From a halophilic archaeon SHRA6 (GTDB taxonomy: Archaea; Halobacteriota; Halobacteria; Halobacteriales; Haloferacaceae), in the NCBI GenBank assembly GCA_005239175.1, contig SOPS01000001.1:372001-436000 (forward strand): a stretch of DNA of 64,000 bases, read 5' to 3'. Below are positions 7,593 to 16,743 of the stretch, in pieces (the stretch's first letter is position 1; each line of letters opens with the position of its first letter). The position numbers and the translations under genes are program-made. The notes beneath the pieces were generated by a model. That model saw only the letters and a program-made list of their open reading frames with translations. It had not been told where the DNA came from and ran no database searches.

Positions 7593-8756
7593 CTAGTCAT
7601 CTTGGGGACTGCCATCAGGCTTGGCCGAGACCTCCGGTGGGGCCGTTGTCTCCGGGGCAGCGGCATTCACCCCGAGTGTCGCAGTCCCACCTTCTTCGTG
7701 AACGATCGTCACGTCGCGCTTCGGGAACGGGATCTCGATGTTCGCCTCGGTAAGCGCGTGATAGATCGCCCGATTGAGAACGTGGGTCGCCTTGCTTGCA
7801 CGGACCGGCGATCGGACCCAACAGAGCAGTTCGTACTCCAACGCTGAGTCACCAAATCGGCGAAACCGCATCCGGGGTTTCGGCGAATCCAACACGAGCG
7901 GCTCGTCGATCGCAAGCTCGGTAATGAGCGCCTCGAAGGCGTCGATATCGGTTCCGTAGGCGATCCCAATGGGGACCTTGATTCGCTTTCGGTGGTTTGG
8001 CGCCGAGTGGTTGATGATCTTCGCGGCGTTGAGCTGGCCGTTCGGGACTGTCACGACGACTTCGTCGCGGGTCATGAGCGTCGTCGATCGAACCCCGACT
8101 TTGACAACCGTCCCGACCTCACCAGAGTCAAGCTGAATGTAATCGCCGATCTTGTAGGTGTCGTCGAAGTACAGTGCGATGCCGCCGAAGAAGTTCGCGA
8201 CCGTGTCTCGGGCCGCAAAGCCGATCGCGATGCCGGCGATGCCAGCCGCACCCAAAAGCGGCGAGATGCTGTACTCCCAGATCGACAGCAAGATGGCGAT
8301 CGTTCCAATGATCACAACGAGCGTCCAGACGTTCGAAAAGACCGGTGCGAAATCGAACCGTGAGCCTTTGTCTTTGACCTCCTCAACTAAGCGGTTGACG
8401 GTCCGGTTGGCCGCAAACGCCCACGCGAGGAGGATAACCGACAGTGACGGCCTCCCGAAGAACGTGTCGAGCTGTGCAGGCGTGAGCAGCACGCTCTCGG
8501 TGACCGACGGGAGCTGCGTGAGCAGATAGATACCGGCGAGTCCGGCGGTGACGACGATCGGGAGACGAAGCTCAGCAACGATGATGTAGTCGTATTCGGT
8601 CTCAGTTCGGCTCGTATACTGCAAGAGCGATCGGAGTACGACCCGTTCTAAAAACAGCGCAAGTCCGATCGACAGCCCGACGAGCAAGACGGTCGCTTGC
8701 CAGGCGGGGAGCATCCCGAACAGATCCCCAACGGATCCGGTGAGCGTGACAATCAT
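7593..8756 (-). CDS. MscS-family mechanosensitive ion channel
   Basis: Encodes 387 residues from the ATG at 8756; the longer upstream reading frame is not hydrophobic and unlikely to be translated. Four or five transmembrane segments precede the pore helix and the MscS core, seen as GIAIGFAARDTVANFFGGIA followed by the beta domain VGDYIQLDSGE-like segment (KIGDYIQLDSGEVGTV) and VPNGQLNAAKIINHS. The C-terminal alpha/beta region and a Pro/Ala-rich tail follow. The channel opens on membrane tension and releases osmolytes during hypo-osmotic shock, a relevant task for a halophile. Confidence 0.9.
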   Translation of the reverse strand: MIVTLTGSVGDLFGMLPAWQATVLLVGLSIGLALFLERVVLRSLLQYTSRTETEYDYIIVAELRLPIVVTAGLAGIYLLTQLPSVTESVLLTPAQLDTFFGRPSLSVILLAWAFAANRTVNRLVEEVKDKGSRFDFAPVFSNVWTLVVIIGTIAILLSIWEYSISPLLGAAGIAGIAIGFAARDTVANFFGGIALYFDDTYKIGDYIQLDSGEVGTVVKVGVRSTTLMTRDEVVVTVPNGQLNAAKIINHSAPNHRKRIKVPIGIAYGTDIDAFEALITELAIDEPLVLDSPKPRMRFRRFGDSALEYELLCWVRSPVRASKATHVLNRAIYHALTEANIEIPFPKRDVTIVHEEGGTATLGVNAAAPETTAPPEVSAKPDGSPQDD

Positions 8757-8808
8757 CCGAAAAGGGAGGAGACGGATCGACCTAACCGTTTCTGCTTTGA
8801 TACAGGGG

Positions 8809-9090
8809 TTACGCTCGCCAGCGATCGTGAAGTCGATCGCCGACAATCGTGCCGATCAACACGGAGATGACGACAAACGAACCAGCAGAAATGAGCACGA
8901 ATGTGAACCACTGAGAGATGGGATCGGTCGGGGGCCACAGGAATCGCCTCGACGCAGCGACGGCGTCGCGGAAGACAACGAGCTGGAGGAGAGCAACGAT
9001 GGCACTCACCGCCGCCCGGGTTTTGAGCCGCTCGATCGACGGCCCCGGGGTCGGCTGCGGAAACCGATCGTCGTCGGGGAGCCCGTCCAT
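8809..9090 (-). CDS. small membrane protein, unknown function
   Basis: Encodes 93 residues from the ATG at 9090 (MDGLPDDDRF); an upstream ATG at 9153 in the same frame gives a basic extension and is less likely. A hydrophilic N-terminus is followed by two hydrophobic segments, about residues 28-45 and 60-84, with the WPPTDPISQW loop between them. No family is recognised. It ends 52 bases before the MscS start on the same strand and may be co-transcribed with it. Confidence 0.6.
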   Translation of the reverse strand: MDGLPDDDRFPQPTPGPSIERLKTRAAVSAIVALLQLVVFRDAVAASRRFLWPPTDPISQWFTFVLISAGSFVVISVLIGTIVGDRLHDRWRA

Positions 9091-9217
9091 GCGATCGGTA
9101 GCGGGCGTGATCGAAAAGAGTCGTCGGTCTCCCAGCGAGCCAGAGCGACGCAACGTAACCCAGAGCCGGGCAGAGCGAAACGGTTCGCTTACCCGCGCCC
9201 GCCGCGATCGGCTTCGT

Positions 9218-10240
9218 ATGAACGACGAGGCGGCTGTCCCGTGCGTTCGCGTCCCGCGGACCGACGGCGAGGCGACGCGACAGGCACTCGCGGCCGCGGA
9301 TCTGCTCGATACGGATCACGAGATCACGGTCGACGGCGAGACGCTCTACATCCCTGTCGTCGACCCCGAGGCAGTTTCCGACGACTATGAGATCGTCCAG
9401 CGGTCAGCCGAGCAGCGCAGATCCCCGAAATCGCCGGCTGAGCTGCTCGGGTACGAGCCTTCGATCGAACGCCTCGGGGATCTGGTGATCCTCGACGAGG
9501 ACGACCCCGATCGGGCCGCCGAGATCGCCGACGCGGTTGTCGACTCACACGTTCCCGCGCGGGCGGTGTTGAACCGAGCCTCGCCGATTCAGGGCGAGCT
9601 TCGGGTTCGTGAGTGGGATGTCTGTTACGTCGACCCAGATGCGCCGGGCGATCGATCGCCGACAGAGACGGTCCACCGCGAGTACGGCCACGAGTTCGAA
9701 CTCGACGTCGCGTCGGTGTACTTCTCACCACGGTTGGCAACCGAGCGCCATCGCGTGATCGAGCAGATCAAACCGGGTGAGCAGGTGTTCGACATGTTCG
9801 CCGGTGTTGGCCCGTTCGCGATCCCAGCCGCAAGTCAGGGCGCAACCGTGGTCGCGGTCGATCTCAACGAGACAGCGATCGAGTACCTGCGCCGAAATGC
9901 CGACAGAAATGGGGTGAGCGATCGCGTCCGAGCGATCCACGGCGACGTCCGCGAGGTCGCCGCCGAGTACGAGGGGTGGGCCGATCGAATCGTGATGAAC
10001 CTCCCACACAGCGCCGACGCGTTCGTCGAGACGGCGATCGAACTGGCCGGCGAGACGTGCGTGATCCACTACTATGACATCCAGCCGGACGACGATCCGT
10101 TCGGCGCGGGGATCGAGGCGATCCGATCGGCTGCCGGAGACCAGTACGAGGTTTCGGTGCTTGAGGAGCGGGTCGTGCGATCGTACGCGCCACACGAGGA
10201 GAACGTCTGTCTGGATGTGCGGCTCGATCGCCGAGTGTGA
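9218..10240 (+). CDS. trm5: Trm5-type tRNA (guanine37-N1)-methyltransferase
   Basis: Encodes 340 residues. The class I methyltransferase core contains the SAM motif DMFAGVGPFAIPAA and the acidic strand-2 end AVDLNETAIEYLRRNA. The Trm5 catalytic motif is NLPHSADAF, in place of the NPP of other families. The N-terminal half carries the D1/D2 recognition domains (PCVRVPRTDGEATRQAL and PIQGELRVREWDVCY). The enzyme adds m1G37 to tRNAs, preventing frameshifting. The ATG at 9218 starts the conserved N-terminus; upstream sequence in frame is arginine-rich and non-coding in character. Confidence 0.92.
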   Translation: MNDEAAVPCVRVPRTDGEATRQALAAADLLDTDHEITVDGETLYIPVVDPEAVSDDYEIVQRSAEQRRSPKSPAELLGYEPSIERLGDLVILDEDDPDRAAEIADAVVDSHVPARAVLNRASPIQGELRVREWDVCYVDPDAPGDRSPTETVHREYGHEFELDVASVYFSPRLATERHRVIEQIKPGEQVFDMFAGVGPFAIPAASQGATVVAVDLNETAIEYLRRNADRNGVSDRVRAIHGDVREVAAEYEGWADRIVMNLPHSADAFVETAIELAGETCVIHYYDIQPDDDPFGAGIEAIRSAAGDQYEVSVLEERVVRSYAPHEENVCLDVRLDRRV

Positions 10241-10362
10241 GAGTGAGCTCGATCGGGAGGGGAGAGGATGGAAACGAGAACGGCTCGATCGGGGGTGTGT
10301 TTCGCAACCCTTATTTGATCGATTGGGGTAGTATTGAGTGGACACCGATCGATCGGTGGTGT

Positions 10363-10435
10363 GCCGGAGTAGCTCAGCTGGCAGAGCGAATCCTTCGTAA
10401 GGATTAGGCCGAGGGTTCAAATCCCTCCTCCGGCT
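10363..10435 (+). tRNA. tRNA-Thr (anticodon CGT)
   Basis: A complete cloverleaf of 73 bases: acceptor GCCGGAG/CTCCGGC, a D-arm with GCTCAGCTGGCAGAGC, anticodon stem AATCC/GGATT around the loop TTCGTAA (anticodon CGT, threonine ACG codons), a five-base variable loop AGGCC and T-arm GAGGG-TTCAAAT-CCCTC. The discriminator base is T. CCA is not encoded. A run of six T follows at once (10435-10440) and can end transcription. Confidence 0.97.
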
Positions 10436-10836
10436 TTTTTGCGGAACGAAGTGAGGTTGAGAGCCAACTGCGGGATTTGAGCCAAGGAACGAAGCGACGC
10501 GGGTTGACTGTGGTTCAAACTCACTCCTCCGGGTTGCCTAAAAAGATTCAGATCCGGCTTGTGAGTCGGAATGATAGAGAGAATCGTGATGCCGTCGCGA
10601 CTCATCTCTTGTATTCGAACTAAAAAGGAATACCGTAGTGTTAGCAGGCAGTCAACCAAGCGCACGCTGTTGGCTACGGCGGTTAAGATATTACTATAAT
10701 TATCATTGCCCGAGCTAAGTGCTCGATCGACGAACGGCTGCTGAGGAGGGGTTCAATTAGGCAGTGTCGACAAAATAGACGGTCTGTATTATCCTGATCA
10801 TTACATTGCATTTCCCCATTGGAAAATATTTAATAA
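10436..10836. other. 401-bp gap after the tRNA, no gene seen
   Basis: After the T-run the sequence holds a partial copy of the tRNA 3' end (listed separately) and two related short segments, GGAACGAAGTGAGG near 10443 and GGAACGAAGCGACG near 10486. From about 10680 it becomes AT-rich (GATATTACTATAATTATC). An 82-codon reading frame on the minus strand across the tRNA end is not convincing. The region looks like the scar of integration at the tRNA gene, ending at the promoter of the coiled-coil gene at 10837. Confidence 0.5.
10512..10535 (+). repeat. imperfect copy of the tRNA-Thr 3' end, possible attachment-site remnant
   Basis: GGTTCAAACTCACTCCTCCG at 10512-10531 matches the T-arm and acceptor strand of the tRNA (GGTTCAAATC-CCTCCTCCG) with one gap and few mismatches. 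Elements that integrate into tRNA genes leave such 3'-end duplications as att sites. Only 76 bases separate the two copies and no integrase gene is seen, so this would be an old remnant or an IS-free scar; chance similarity is possible. Confidence 0.35.
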
Positions 10837-11508
10837 ATGGATCGGAGGGAATTGTTGAGCATATCGAGTTACGTTACTTTCGGAACTACGTCGAACACAA
10901 CTCGATCGGTACTGCTCGAAGTGGTCTGTGCAGACGAGATTGAGGCTTTTGAAGCCGAAATTGAGGAACTCCGTGAAGAGCGAGACAACTGCGAGAAAAC
11001 ACTCAACGCAATGGAGAGCAAGCTTGCTGACACACAGTCTGAGGTTGCAGAACTGAAAGCTGCAAACGAACAGCTCAGAACATCCCAAACCATAGACTTT
11101 GAGCCAACGGTTGAGGAACGGAAACGAGTAGACTTAGCTCACGAGCTTCGTGAGCAGTCATGGTTTGACGAGCTCGATTACTGGTGGCCGATGAACAAAA
11201 AATACAAGACTCCAACAGAAGCGGACTTCGAGGAGGCTACCGATCGGCTGACCGTCGATGAAAATACGTACACAGACAACTTTTTTGATTGTGTTGACTT
11301 TGCGACCGCGTTGCGTGCCGAATTTGCGATGGAATTTCAGATCAACGCGATCGGCACAGTCATCACACGCAACGGTCGACCTCATGCGTTCAACGCCGTC
11401 TACACTGCTGATGAAGGGATGCTACTCTGGGAGCCCCAGTTCAACCAGGCGGTTGAGGCCAACGAAGGCGATCGGTATCAGATGAATGATGCAGTTATCC
11501 ATCTTTGA
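10837..11508 (+). CDS. coiled-coil protein with a possible Cys-His-Glu catalytic domain
   Basis: Encodes 223 residues. The N-terminus MDRRELLSI looks like the RR start of a Tat signal but the following stretch is only weakly hydrophobic. Residues about 30-90 form a clear coiled coil (EAFEAEIEELREERDN onward). The C-terminal domain has the ordered residues FFDCVDFATALRAEF, then GRPHAFNAVYT, then LLWEPQ. That C...H...E order with these local contexts resembles papain/transglutaminase-fold enzymes such as the agglutinin-type cysteine protease domain. This assignment is inference from motif order. Base composition is lower in GC than the neighbours. A TATA-like stretch overlaps the start, so a later start is possible. 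Confidence 0.6.
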   Translation: MDRRELLSISSYVTFGTTSNTTRSVLLEVVCADEIEAFEAEIEELREERDNCEKTLNAMESKLADTQSEVAELKAANEQLRTSQTIDFEPTVEERKRVDLAHELREQSWFDELDYWWPMNKKYKTPTEADFEEATDRLTVDENTYTDNFFDCVDFATALRAEFAMEFQINAIGTVITRNGRPHAFNAVYTADEGMLLWEPQFNQAVEANEGDRYQMNDAVIHL

Positions 11509-11682
11509 CAGTGTTTGGCGATATACCTCAAAATTAAATACGAATTCGCACGAATAGAATGTGAGACGCGAGTCTACGAGTATGAATTAGATACACAAGA
11601 TCACATTGTCAACAAGTGTTAACCAACGGAACCCGTCGTGTCGATCGAGTCTTTTTATTTATCCGCCCCCACAGAGACGGAC

Positions 11683-12177
11683 GTGAAGGAGACGTACCGT
11701 CGTGAGGACGACCGCACCGGCTTCGACGAGACCACGAACTACCTCACGGTTACCCTCGGAAAGCTCGTGCCGACAGCACTGGCTCGGCGGGCCGTCGCAA
11801 TCGACGTCGAGACCGATCGCACGACCTACCGGCAGGGCGAACCCGTTGAGATCACGGTGACCCTCCGCAATCGCCTTCCGGTCCCTGTCGAGGTGCCGAC
11901 GCCGACACGGCGACGCTGGAGCTGGACAGTTGATGGCGTGCTCGAAGCGACGGAAGAGCCGCGGTACGTCCGAGACAACGCGTTTTCGTTTGCGTTTCGC
12001 GCACGCGAAGCGAAGACCGCGCGAGTCGTCTGGAACGGCTGTATTCGGCGATCGGGACCAGACGGCCTCGACAGCGACGAGCCGGTCAGCCGCGGTGAAC
12101 ACACGATCGGGGCGTTCGTCGCGATCGGTGAGCCCGGCGATCGACCAGAAGCAGAGACAACCGTTCGTATTGAGTGA
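11683..12177 (+). CDS. uncharacterised haloarchaeal protein with a BsuPI-like beta domain
   Basis: The frame is open from a GTG at 11638, but a TATA-like element (TTTTTATTTATCC, about 11648-11660) lies inside it, 25-28 bases before the GTG at 11683. That fits a leaderless start there, giving 164 residues beginning KETYRREDDRTGFDETTNYL. Residues about 45-160 have the pattern of an immunoglobulin-like BsuPI domain: TTYRQGEPVEITVTLRNRLP near its start and VSRGEHTIGAFV near its end. No signal peptide is seen, so it is probably cytoplasmic. Function unknown. It converges on the dpp operon, 19 bases from the dppF stop. Confidence 0.65.
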   Translation: MKETYRREDDRTGFDETTNYLTVTLGKLVPTALARRAVAIDVETDRTTYRQGEPVEITVTLRNRLPVPVEVPTPTRRRWSWTVDGVLEATEEPRYVRDNAFSFAFRAREAKTARVVWNGCIRRSGPDGLDSDEPVSRGEHTIGAFVAIGEPGDRPEAETTVRIE

Positions 12178-12196
12178 TCCAGCAGGGAGAGACAGG

Positions 12197-13474
12197 TCAG
12201 TCCCCGCGGTGCAGATGGCAGGCGACGACGTGTCGATCGCCAGCGAGTTCGGGGGCGATCTCGTACATCGGTTCTTCTTTCGCACAGATGCTTTGATCCG
12301 CAAACGACTCGGTGAGGAGTGCCTCCGCCTCGTCTAAGCGATCGGCCGCAATATGGTCGATTGCGTCGGTAACGATCCGACCGGCCTCACCGCGGAGGTC
12401 GACATCATCGAGGAATCGCGATCGGACCGCCGAGGGCTCTCGTTCCTCGAAGTTCCGACGTTTGACCGCCCGCTGGAACTCAACGACCCGCCGCCACTCG
12501 TCTTCTGTGAGGTCGTACGCCTCCGGCTGGATGAGTTTCTGACACCGGGTTCGGAACCGACAGCCCGATGGCGGATTAATCGGCGAGGGAACGTCCCCTC
12601 GAAGGACGGTCCGTCGATCGGCCGCCCGTGGGTCCGGTGCAGGAATCGCGTCGAGTAATGCCTGCGTGTATGGGTGCTGGGGATTCTCGAAGAGCTCCTC
12701 TTTGTCCGCAAGTTCGACGACCTGCCCGAGGTACATGACCGCGACGCGATCGGAGATGTGCCGAATCACAGAGAGGTCGTGGGCGATGAAGAGGTAGGTG
12801 AGGTTGAACTCGTCTTGGAGCTCCTGCATCGTGTTGAGCACCTGTGCCTGAATCGAGACGTCAAGTGCGCTCACCGGCTCATCGCAGACGATGAAGTCAG
12901 GGTTGACAGACAGTGCACGAGCGAGGTTGACCCGCTGGCGCTGCCCGCCCGAGAAGGCGTGCGGATAGCGGTTGTAGTGTTGCGGGTCGAGTCCGACCTT
13001 CTCTAGGAGCTCTTTGGCCCTGGCTTCTCTGCCTTCGGGATCAAGCATGCCGTGGGCCTTCATCGGCTCTTCGACGATCGGCCCGACCTTCATCCGCGGA
13101 TCCAGCGAAGACTGAGGATCCTGGAAGATCATCTGCATGTCTTTTCGGGTCTTCCGGAGTTCCTCGCCGTCAAGATCGGTGAGGTCAGTGCCCTTGAAGT
13201 AGATCGATCCATCCGTGGCATCGAGCAATCGGAGGACAGTCCGGGCGAGCGTCGACTTCCCGCAACCGGACTCGCCAACCAATCCGAGCGTCTCACCCCT
13301 GTGGATGTCGAAGTTGACGTTTTCGACGGCTTTGACGTAGGAAGACTCTCGTCGGATAAATGGGAACTCGTTGTCGACGGTAAAGCCGCCGAGGAGCCCC
13401 GACTCGTTGTTGTAGTACTTCCGAAGGTTCTCGACGCGGACGATCGGTTCGCCCTCACCGGCAGTTCGGCTCAT
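12197..13474 (-). CDS. dppF: dipeptide/oligopeptide ABC transporter ATP-binding protein (DppF-like)
   Basis: Encodes 425 residues. Walker A is [13 protein letters not shown], the signature is [15 protein letters not shown] and Walker B is [12 protein letters not shown]. The usual C-terminal cysteine cluster is split: [12 protein letters not shown] lies at about residue 310, and its second half, [11 protein letters not shown] to ACHL, lies at the very end. About 80 inserted residues separate them, a form seen in haloarchaeal DppF. It is the last gene of the operon and overlaps the dppD stop by four bases. It powers peptide import with DppD. Confidence 0.9.
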   Translation of the reverse strand: MSRTAGEGEPIVRVENLRKYYNNESGLLGGFTVDNEFPFIRRESSYVKAVENVNFDIHRGETLGLVGESGCGKSTLARTVLRLLDATDGSIYFKGTDLTDLDGEELRKTRKDMQMIFQDPQSSLDPRMKVGPIVEEPMKAHGMLDPEGREARAKELLEKVGLDPQHYNRYPHAFSGGQRQRVNLARALSVNPDFIVCDEPVSALDVSIQAQVLNTMQELQDEFNLTYLFIAHDLSVIRHISDRVAVMYLGQVVELADKEELFENPQHPYTQALLDAIPAPDPRAADRRTVLRGDVPSPINPPSGCRFRTRCQKLIQPEAYDLTEDEWRRVVEFQRAVKRRNFEEREPSAVRSRFLDDVDLRGEAGRIVTDAIDHIAADRLDEAEALLTESFADQSICAKEEPMYEIAPELAGDRHVVACHLHRGD

Positions 13475-14607
13475 CTGTCACCTCCGTCGGTCTCAGCCTC
13501 CGGCCCCGTCTGGGTTAACCCCGCGCTGAAGCCGCCAGTCGCTTCGGTCTCAAGCGGCGGGCTGGCGTCGTAGCCGACGTCGAAGACATCGTACTTCACA
13601 CAGGCCGCACGGTGTGGTCTGTCACCCTCGGCGAGATCTCGGGGCTCGGGATGGACCCGCTGGCACACCTCACGGGCCTCCGGGCACCGCGAGTGGAACC
13701 GACAGCCAGACGGCGGGTTGATCGCCTCCGGCATCACCCCCTTGATCGGATCGAGCTCCTCGATCGTCTCATCGGGCCGCGGAATCGAGTTCAAAAGCGC
13801 CTGGGTGTAGGGATGTTTAGTGTTGTAAAACAGGTCATCGACGTGGGCCTGTTCGATGATCTCGCCGAGGTACATCACGTTCACCCGATCACAGATCTCC
13901 GCGACAACGCTCATGTCGTGAGTCACCCAGATGAAGGCGGTGTCGTATTTCTCCTGGAGTTCGGCGACGAGTTCGAGAATCTGTCCCTCGACGGTGACGT
14001 CGAGTGCGGTCGTCGGCTCGTCAGCAATGATGAGGTCTGGCCGGCAGGCGATCGCCATTGCGATCAACACCCGCTGGCGCATCCCACCAGAGAACTGGTG
14101 GGGATACTCTTCATAGCGGTTTACGGGATCAGGTATGCCGACTTCCCGGAGCATGTCGATCGCCTCCTGTTTGGCCTCCTCCTTGGGGAGATCGCGGTTG
14201 AGTTCGATGAACTCCCGGAGCTGCCCGCCGACGGTGAACACCGGGTTCAGCGACTCCATCGGGTCCTGGAAGATGATCGCGATTTCGCGACCGCGGACCT
14301 GCTTTCGCATCTCCTCTTCTGTGAGCATCTCCTCGCTTGGTCTGGGCTCGCCGTCAGGGCCTTCTTCGAGCCCGAACAGCGTCTTGTCTTTGAACGTGAT
14401 CGTCCCGTCGACGATCTCGCCAGGGCTGTCGACCAATCGGAGGATGCTGCTCGTCGCGACGGACTTGCCCGCGCCGGACTCGCCGACGAGCCCGACGATC
14501 TCGCCGGGATAGACGTCGAAGGAGATGCCGTCGACGGCTCGTACGGTTCCGTCTTCGGTGAAAAACTGTGTCTTCAAATTGTCAACGGTGAGTAGCGGTG
14601 TAGTCAT
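13471..14607 (-). CDS. dppD: dipeptide/oligopeptide ABC transporter ATP-binding protein (DppD-like)
   Basis: Encodes 378 residues. Walker [15 protein letters not shown], signature [16 protein letters not shown] and Walker [13 protein letters not shown] are intact. The C-terminal oligopeptide-transporter cluster [20 protein letters not shown] is present, then a haloarchaeal tail. It partners DppF as the ATPase heterodimer under the DppB/DppC permeases. It starts 11 bases after dppC ends. Confidence 0.92.
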   Translation of the reverse strand: MTTPLLTVDNLKTQFFTEDGTVRAVDGISFDVYPGEIVGLVGESGAGKSVATSSILRLVDSPGEIVDGTITFKDKTLFGLEEGPDGEPRPSEEMLTEEEMRKQVRGREIAIIFQDPMESLNPVFTVGGQLREFIELNRDLPKEEAKQEAIDMLREVGIPDPVNRYEEYPHQFSGGMRQRVLIAMAIACRPDLIIADEPTTALDVTVEGQILELVAELQEKYDTAFIWVTHDMSVVAEICDRVNVMYLGEIIEQAHVDDLFYNTKHPYTQALLNSIPRPDETIEELDPIKGVMPEAINPPSGCRFHSRCPEAREVCQRVHPEPRDLAEGDRPHRAACVKYDVFDVGYDASPPLETEATGGFSAGLTQTGPEAETDGGDR

Positions 14608-14618
14608 GGATATCGATG

Positions 14619-15614
14619 TTAGTTGTTGATCCGTGGATCGAGCGCGTCCTGGAGCCCGTCACCGAGGATGTTGAATCCGATGACGGTAAAGAGAATCGCG
14701 AGCCCCGGCCAGATGCTGAACGTTGGTGCCGGCAGCATGTACCCCCGTGATTGCGAAAGCATCTGTCCCCACGATGGGGTCGGTGGCTGTGCGCCAAAGC
14801 CGAGGAACGACAGTCCGGCAACGATGAGGATGCTCACACCAACCTGCAGGGTCGCTTGCACCAAAACCGGTGCGAAACTGTTTGGGATGATATGCCGAAA
14901 GATGATGTGTCTGTCTTTCACGCCCGCTGCCCGGGCGGCTTCGATGTAGTCCTCCTCGCGGATCGAGACGACCCGCGATCGAATCAGGCGGTTGAACACC
15001 GGAATGGCCGTGATGCCGACGCCGATCATCGCGAAGGTCAGATCGCGGCCGAAGGCGGTCATGAACGCGATGACCAACACGAGGAAGGGGATCGCGTAGA
15101 TCGTCTCGGTGAACCGCTGGAGCACGTCGTCGATCCAGCCGCCGTAGAATCCCGAAACCGCGCCGACGAGCGTCCCGCCGACGAGCCCGATCGCCGTCGC
15201 CATGAACCCGACCGTCATGGCGACTCGCGTGCCGTAGACGAGTCTGGAGAAGATGTCACGGCCGCGGTGGTCGGTGCCGAGCGGGTGTTCGAGGACACCC
15301 GAGCCGAACTGATTCTCCATGCCGACCGGCGGCAAGAGTCGGTTGACCTCGTCTGGATCTCGTTCGGGATTATACATGATCGCTTCGGCGATCGCATAGT
15401 CGAAGATGTAGTAGTCGATCGCCGCAAAGAGCGCGACGAGCGTAATGAAACCAACAATGTAGATCCCGATGAGCGCGGTCGTGTCGCGTTTGACCTGACT
15501 GAGCGTGTACCGCATCCCGACACGGGATTGGACGTCGCCGGCTCCAGATTCCTCTGTCGCAGTACTCTCCTGGGTGGTCTCGGTGTCAGGATCGCCGCCG
15601 TGTGGCGTGCTCAT
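14619..15614 (-). CDS. dppC: dipeptide/oligopeptide ABC transporter permease (DppC-like)
   Basis: Encodes 331 residues. A hydrophilic N-terminal stretch of about 45 residues precedes six transmembrane helices. The permease motif EAARAAGVKDRHIIFRHIIP (EAA loop) marks the ATPase contact, and LGTDHRGRDIFSRLVYGTR is the family signature of DppC/OppC. It forms the translocation path with DppB. The ATG overlaps the stop of dppB by four bases, showing tight coupling. Confidence 0.93.
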   Translation of the reverse strand: MSTPHGGDPDTETTQESTATEESGAGDVQSRVGMRYTLSQVKRDTTALIGIYIVGFITLVALFAAIDYYIFDYAIAEAIMYNPERDPDEVNRLLPPVGMENQFGSGVLEHPLGTDHRGRDIFSRLVYGTRVAMTVGFMATAIGLVGGTLVGAVSGFYGGWIDDVLQRFTETIYAIPFLVLVIAFMTAFGRDLTFAMIGVGITAIPVFNRLIRSRVVSIREEDYIEAARAAGVKDRHIIFRHIIPNSFAPVLVQATLQVGVSILIVAGLSFLGFGAQPPTPSWGQMLSQSRGYMLPAPTFSIWPGLAILFTVIGFNILGDGLQDALDPRINN

Positions 15615-16609
15615 GTCTCATCACCATAGGTTACCCGTGGATCGATGTATGCGTACGCGATGTCGGTGATGATCACGCCGACAACGTACGCCACCCCAAA
15701 CATGAACGTCGTGCCCATAATCAGCTCGTAGTCCTGGTTGTTTATTGCGGTAATGATCAGCCGACCCATCCCCTGAATCTCGAAGACGGTCTCAGTCAAC
15801 ACTGCCCCGCCGAGCGCGGTCGAGAGTCCGAGGCCGATGATCGTGATCACCGGCAGCTGAGCGACTTGGAATGCGTGTTTGCGGACGATCGTTGACTCGG
15901 GAACGCCATACGCACGGGCGAGTTTAACGTACTCACCCTGCAGGGAGTCGACCATCGCGGACCGCTCGATGCGGGTGATCTGTGCCATCTGGAGCGTGCC
16001 GAGGGCGATCATCGGCAAGAACAGGTGGTGTGCGGCGGTCCGAATTACCTGGAACTGTGTCTCGGCGCCGCGGACATCTGCGGGATCAGCCCACGGGAGA
16101 ACGAGCCCCCGTGCGGGGAACCACCCGAGATAGAACGCGAAGACGATAATCAACACGAGACCGATCCAAAACGACGGCGTCGACACGCCGATGAGAGAGA
16201 CAATCCGCGAGACGTGGTCTGCAGGTTTGTTACGGCGCTTCGCGGAGATAATTCCGAGCGGGATTGCCGTCGCAATCGCGAAGGCGAACGCCGAGAGCAT
16301 GAGCAACAGCGTCACCGGTAGCCGAAGCATTATCATCTCGAGCACGGGACGATCGTAGTAGATGCTCAATCCGAGGTTGCCGGCCGCAACGCCTGAGAGG
16401 TACGAAAGGTACCGCTCGTGGATCGGACGATCGAGCCCGTACCTCGCCTGAATCGCCTCAACCTGCTCTTGACCGGGGTTTGGCCCCAACATGGTCTGAA
16501 CGGGATCACCAGGGATCTGGTTCGCGAGGAAGAACGTGATCGTGATGATCCCGATGAGGACGGGGACCGCCTGGACGACCCGCCAGAGTGTGTATCGCGC
16601 TAGTCCCAT
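15611..16609 (-). CDS. dppB: dipeptide/oligopeptide ABC transporter permease (DppB-like)
   Basis: Encodes 332 residues with six transmembrane helices. The N-terminal RYTLWRVVQAVPVLIGIITI and the segment IPGDPVQTMLGPNPGQEQVE are typical of DppB. The EAA-type loop is LQGEYVKLARAYGVPESTIV. It is the second gene of the operon, 134 bases after dppA; that gap has no obvious terminator and may adjust the ratio of binding protein to permease by partial transcript ending or processing. Confidence 0.93.
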   Translation of the reverse strand: MGLARYTLWRVVQAVPVLIGIITITFFLANQIPGDPVQTMLGPNPGQEQVEAIQARYGLDRPIHERYLSYLSGVAAGNLGLSIYYDRPVLEMIMLRLPVTLLLMLSAFAFAIATAIPLGIISAKRRNKPADHVSRIVSLIGVSTPSFWIGLVLIIVFAFYLGWFPARGLVLPWADPADVRGAETQFQVIRTAAHHLFLPMIALGTLQMAQITRIERSAMVDSLQGEYVKLARAYGVPESTIVRKHAFQVAQLPVITIIGLGLSTALGGAVLTETVFEIQGMGRLIITAINNQDYELIMGTTFMFGVAYVVGVIITDIAYAYIDPRVTYGDET

Positions 16610-16743
16610 ACTATCTTGTGGTGCGTTTTTCCGCCATGGGTATAGTATCTTACGTATAGCTTGTGGCAGCTGCTAATGTTGCCGTATCGACAGCTGTCGG
16701 CTGTGTTGCCGGTGCAAACAAAGGTGTGAGGCCTGCAGTGGCG

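Noticed and set aside
10417-10665. 82-codon minus-strand gene across the tRNA end
   Set aside because: It overlaps the tRNA and its terminator and has no family or promoter support.
13612-14595. 327-codon plus-strand frame opposite dppD
   Set aside because: Shadow of a gene with intact ABC motifs on the minus strand.
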